The translations under genes were made by a program, and so were the position numbers. Of a stretch of DNA of 64,000 bases, positions 62,068-64,000 are shown piece by piece (the first letter of the stretch is position 1; the number at the start of each line of letters is the position of its first letter). The notes under the pieces are model-generated. The model was not told the origin of the DNA. It did not search any database and saw nothing but the letters and a program-made list of their open reading frames with translations. The stretch is from Eubacteriales bacterium (GTDB lineage Bacteria; Bacillota; Clostridia; Lachnospirales; Lachnospiraceae): NCBI GenBank assembly GCA_030536995.1, contig JAUNOY010000004.1, positions 1-64,000 of the forward strand, in the 5' to 3' direction.

Positions 62068-62847
62068 CTATGGTCTGAGGTAATTCCGCATGGATTTCAG
62101 GGCATTTTTTTCCAGACGGCTGACCTGAGCCTGAGAGATGCCGATTTCCTCCGCAACCTCCATCTGTGTGCGTCCTTCATAAAAGCGCAGTTCAATGATA
62201 TGTTTTTCACGCTCCGGAAGCCTATGCATGGCTTCTCTCAGGGAAAGATTTTCAATCCAGCGGTCTTCTTTGTTTTTTTTGTCGCTGATTTGATCCATGA
62301 CATAGAGTGTGTCTCCGCCCTCCGTATAGACGGGTTCGAAGAGACTTACGGGACTCTGTATAGCGTCGATGGCATAGACGATCATCTCTTTTTCAATGCC
62401 GATTTCTTCGGCTATTTCATTGATTGTAGGTTCTTTTAAATTTTGTTTGATGTAGTTCTCTTTTGCGTAGATTGCTTTGTATGCAATATCTCTCAGAGAA
62501 CGGCTGACACGTATGGAATTGTTATCTCTGAGAAAACGCCGGATTTCTCCGATGATCATGGGGACTGCGTAGGTGGAAAACTTTACGTTTAAAGAAGTAT
62601 CAAAATTATCAATGGCCTTGATAAGACCGATACAGCCTATCTGGAACAAATCGTCCGGATTTTCATTGCTGCTTCCGAAACGCTTAATCACACTTAAAAC
62701 AAGACGCAGGTTTCCCTTGATGTAAAGCTCCCTTGCTTCCAGGTCTCCGTCATTGATCCTTCGGAAAAGTTCTTCTTTTTCCACGGAAGTAAGAACCGGA
62801 AGCTTCGATGTATTGACTCCGCAAATTTCTACTTTGTTAAGCGCCAT
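62068..62847 (-). CDS. sigG: sporulation sigma factor SigG
   Basis: A 259-residue sigma factor of the forespore-specific SigF/SigG group. The N-terminus NKVEICGVNTSKLPVLTSVE is the SigG hallmark, followed by regions 2 (GNLRLVLSVIKRFG and DDLFQIGCIGLIKAID), 3 and 4 (MEVAEEIGISQAQVSRLEKN). ATG at 62847 with AAGGAGG. SigG drives late gene expression inside the forespore and shows the organism has the sporulation programme. A GTATA-N18-CATCATC box upstream suggests forespore control. Confidence 0.95.
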   Translation of the reverse strand: MALNKVEICGVNTSKLPVLTSVEKEELFRRINDGDLEARELYIKGNLRLVLSVIKRFGSSNENPDDLFQIGCIGLIKAIDNFDTSLNVKFSTYAVPMIIGEIRRFLRDNNSIRVSRSLRDIAYKAIYAKENYIKQNLKEPTINEIAEEIGIEKEMIVYAIDAIQSPVSLFEPVYTEGGDTLYVMDQISDKKNKEDRWIENLSLREAMHRLPEREKHIIELRFYEGRTQMEVAEEIGISQAQVSRLEKNALKSMRNYLRP

Positions 62848-62871
62848 CTTTAGAATCCTCCTTGTTTTTGA

Positions 62872-62896
62872 GTTACTGTTTTTTATTTGCAGTAAC
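62872..62896 (-). other. hairpin in sigG 5' leader
   Basis: Perfect 7-bp inverted repeat GTTACTG / CAGTAAC with an A/T-rich loop, located 25-50 bases before the sigG start codon. It could hamper or regulate translation. Confidence 0.35.
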
Positions 62897-62912
62897 ATCT
62901 TCGGCTACTAAA

Positions 62913-62942
62913 GATGATGTGCCGCACTATGGATAAATATAC
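62913..62942 (-). promoter_or_regulatory. SigF/SigG-type promoter of sigG
   Basis: On the minus strand GTATA (62938-62942 on plus), 18 bp, CATCATC (62913-62919). This fits the GHATR-N18-CATNHTA consensus for forespore sigma factors in all but the last base. sigG is known to be autoregulated. Confidence 0.45.
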
Positions 62943-63003
62943 TTTTTCTGTAAAAATATAAAAAATATAAGCCCTTGACAAATGGGAGGAGCTGCGAAGT
63001 CGT

Positions 63004-63258
63004 TTACTCTTTATGCAGGAATTTTTCCTCCTGAATTTCCACAAGAATGATGTCATCTCCAATTTGGCGGATACATTTCCACGGGATTACAAATTCGCTT
63101 TCTTTTCCGAAGAATCCGAAAAAGCGGCAGGGACCGGGAACGACCAGAGCAGTAATGCAGCCGGATTTGCAGTCAAATTCAAGATCAATGGGACAGCCAA
63201 GACTCCGACAGGTACAGATATTGATAATTTCTTTTTGCTTTAGGTCACAAATACGCAT
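63004..63258 (-). CDS. YlmC/YmxH family sporulation protein
   Basis: An 84-residue PRC-barrel-like protein of the YlmC/YmxH family, often encoded near sigG in clostridia. Core blocks: MRICDLKQKEIINICT, LGCPIDLEFDCKSGCITALV and FFGKESEFVIPWKCIRQIG, which ends in a DIILVEI strand. The role is unknown; YlmC in B. subtilis is linked to sporulation and YmxH to dipicolinate-synthesis neighbourhoods. The ribosome binding site is weak. Confidence 0.8.
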   Translation of the reverse strand: MRICDLKQKEIINICTCRSLGCPIDLEFDCKSGCITALVVPGPCRFFGFFGKESEFVIPWKCIRQIGDDIILVEIQEEKFLHKE

Positions 63259-63419
63259 AAAAAACTCTTTTTTACAAAATTTATGTGCAAATTAGATAAA
63301 ATATGCAAGTCCTTTTATTGACACAGGGAAGGAAAATAAAGTATAATTGTTACATATAAATTTAAGCCGGTGCAGCGATAGGGTGTGGCGGCAAGTTTTG
63401 GTGAAGGGAGGACTCCTTT

Positions 63420-63869
63420 GTGAAATGTCCGTTTTGTAATCAGGATAATACGAGAGTGGTAGATTCAAGACCTGTGGAAGATACGAATTCAATCCGCCGT
63501 CGCCGTCTGTGCGATAACTGCGGAAGGAGATTTACAACTTACGAGAAGGTGGAGACCATACCTCTCACAGTCATTAAGAAAGACCAGAACAGAGAACAGT
63601 ATAATCGTTCCAAGATTCAGACAGGTATTTTGCGCGCCTGTTATAAACGTCCTGTTTCTGTTGAGAAGATTGAGGAGGCACTGGATGCCATTGAAGGTGA
63701 AATCTTTAATACGGAGGAGAAAGAAATTTCCAGTACAAAGATTGGTGAAATTGTTATGAATCACCTAAAGGATCTGGATGCTGTGGCTTATGTGCGTTTC
63801 GCATCTGTGTACAGAGAATTCAAGGATGTGAGTACCTTTATGGACGAACTCAAAAAATTTATGAATTAA
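63420..63869 (+). CDS. nrdR: transcriptional repressor NrdR
   Basis: A 149-residue NrdR, the nucleotide-sensing repressor of ribonucleotide reductase genes. Zinc ribbon [16 protein letters not shown]...[12 protein letters not shown] at the N-terminus and the ATP-cone [20 protein letters not shown] with [15 protein letters not shown] behind it are complete. Start is GTG 63420 after GGGAGGA. It sits divergent from ylmC and sigG, a known neighbourhood. Confidence 0.95.
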   Translation: MKCPFCNQDNTRVVDSRPVEDTNSIRRRRLCDNCGRRFTTYEKVETIPLTVIKKDQNREQYNRSKIQTGILRACYKRPVSVEKIEEALDAIEGEIFNTEEKEISSTKIGEIVMNHLKDLDAVAYVRFASVYREFKDVSTFMDELKKFMN

Positions 63870-63877
63870 TGAATTAA

Positions 63878-63924
63878 AAAACTGCCCGAAGGATTTTATT
63901 TTTATCAATCCTTCGGGCAGTTTT
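63878..63924. terminator. bidirectional terminator
   Basis: AAAACTGCCCGAAGGATT (63878-63895) / AATCCTTCGGGCAGTTTT (63907-63924), an 18-bp perfect stem between nrdR and the convergent gene at the right edge. Confidence 0.9.
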
Positions 63925-63945
63925 GGGGTCTGGGGAAAGCCGGGA

Positions 63946-64000
63946 TTAAACGATACCCTGAGCTTTCATTGCATCTACAACTTTCTCAAAGCCTGCAATA
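63946..64000 (-). CDS. gdhA: glutamate dehydrogenase, C-terminal end (partial)
   Basis: Only the last 18 codons are inside the window, reading IAGFEKVVDAMKAQGIV and then TAA at 63946-63948. NADP-type glutamate dehydrogenases end in ...ANIAGFxKVADAMxAQGVV, which this matches well. The rest is beyond the right edge. Confidence 0.7.
   Translation of the reverse strand, partial: IAGFEKVVDAMKAQGIV

Noticed and set aside
1..64000. CRISPR arrays, tRNA or rRNA genes, prophage, plasmid origin
   Set aside because: No regular spacer-repeat pattern, no tRNA/rRNA sequence, and no integrase, phage or replication genes were found on reading.

Overview
The window comes from a moderately AT-rich, endospore-forming Firmicute, most likely a gut Lachnospiraceae (Blautia/Ruminococcus-like; this is inference, as no rRNA is present). 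The signs are the sporulation sigma factor SigG next to a YlmC/YmxH-type protein and nrdR, a UvrX/YolD pair, B12-dependent diol dehydratase, Rnf-type genes, a glycine riboswitch, and GGAGG-type ribosome binding sites with TTG/GTG starts. Most of it is chromosomal housekeeping and metabolic DNA. The only mobile-element trace is a decayed IS3-family end at the left edge.

Layout. 0-11 kb: IS remnant, CNNM/CorC-type transporter behind a terminator-containing leader, YjbR protein, frameshifted EcsC gene, orphan EutJ, DUF2871 protein, cation/proton antiporter, glycine riboswitch with a sodium:amino-acid symporter, PIN-PhoH ATPase, HD protein, EamA transporter. 11-19 kb (minus strand): decayed acetyltransferase, then pduO, pduH, pduG, pduE, pduD, pduC (transcribed C to O), then a frameshifted MATE exporter. 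19-27.5 kb: UvrX-type polymerase with YolD, a FeoA-FeoB fusion, and a tight operon of ComEC-like metallo-beta-lactamase lipoprotein, VTC polyphosphate polymerase, DUF4956 membrane protein, ECF sigma factor and RsgI-like anti-sigma factor. 27.8-37.3 kb: a ten-gene Mrp/Mbh-type antiporter operon with four NuoL/M/N-like subunits. 37.3-41.1 kb: DAHP synthase behind a Phe/Tyr leader-peptide attenuator, NSS symporter, XRE regulator. 41.2-49.2 kb: a partial Rnf-like operon (C, D, an enlarged G and an E-like protein without the usual cysteines) with a Rex-like operator, threonine degradation genes (tdh, kbl), and ApbE. 49.3-64 kb: sbcDC, moaA, SPFH and zinc-ribbon/TPM proteins, HAD phosphatase, a TRAP transporter whose large permease is fused to its binding protein, LysE exporter, sigG, ylmC-like, nrdR, and the end of a glutamate dehydrogenase gene.

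How it fits together. The Pdu enzyme set converts 1,2-propanediol or glycerol to the aldehyde. The medium subunit carries an encapsulation-type N-terminal helix and an EutJ homologue lies 7 kb away, so a microcompartment shell is probably encoded elsewhere. Ion energetics is a clear theme: a large Mrp-type complex, Rnf-like redox genes, ApbE to flavinylate them, and several Na+-coupled transporters. The most unusual items are the four-ND-subunit Mrp operon, the Rnf-like C-D-G-E' module whose RnfG is interrupted by two nearly identical FMN_bind-like repeats, the DctM-DctP fusion, and the Phe/Tyr attenuator upstream of DAHP synthase. Several genes carry frameshifts (EcsC, MATE, acetyltransferase) and should be checked against reads.
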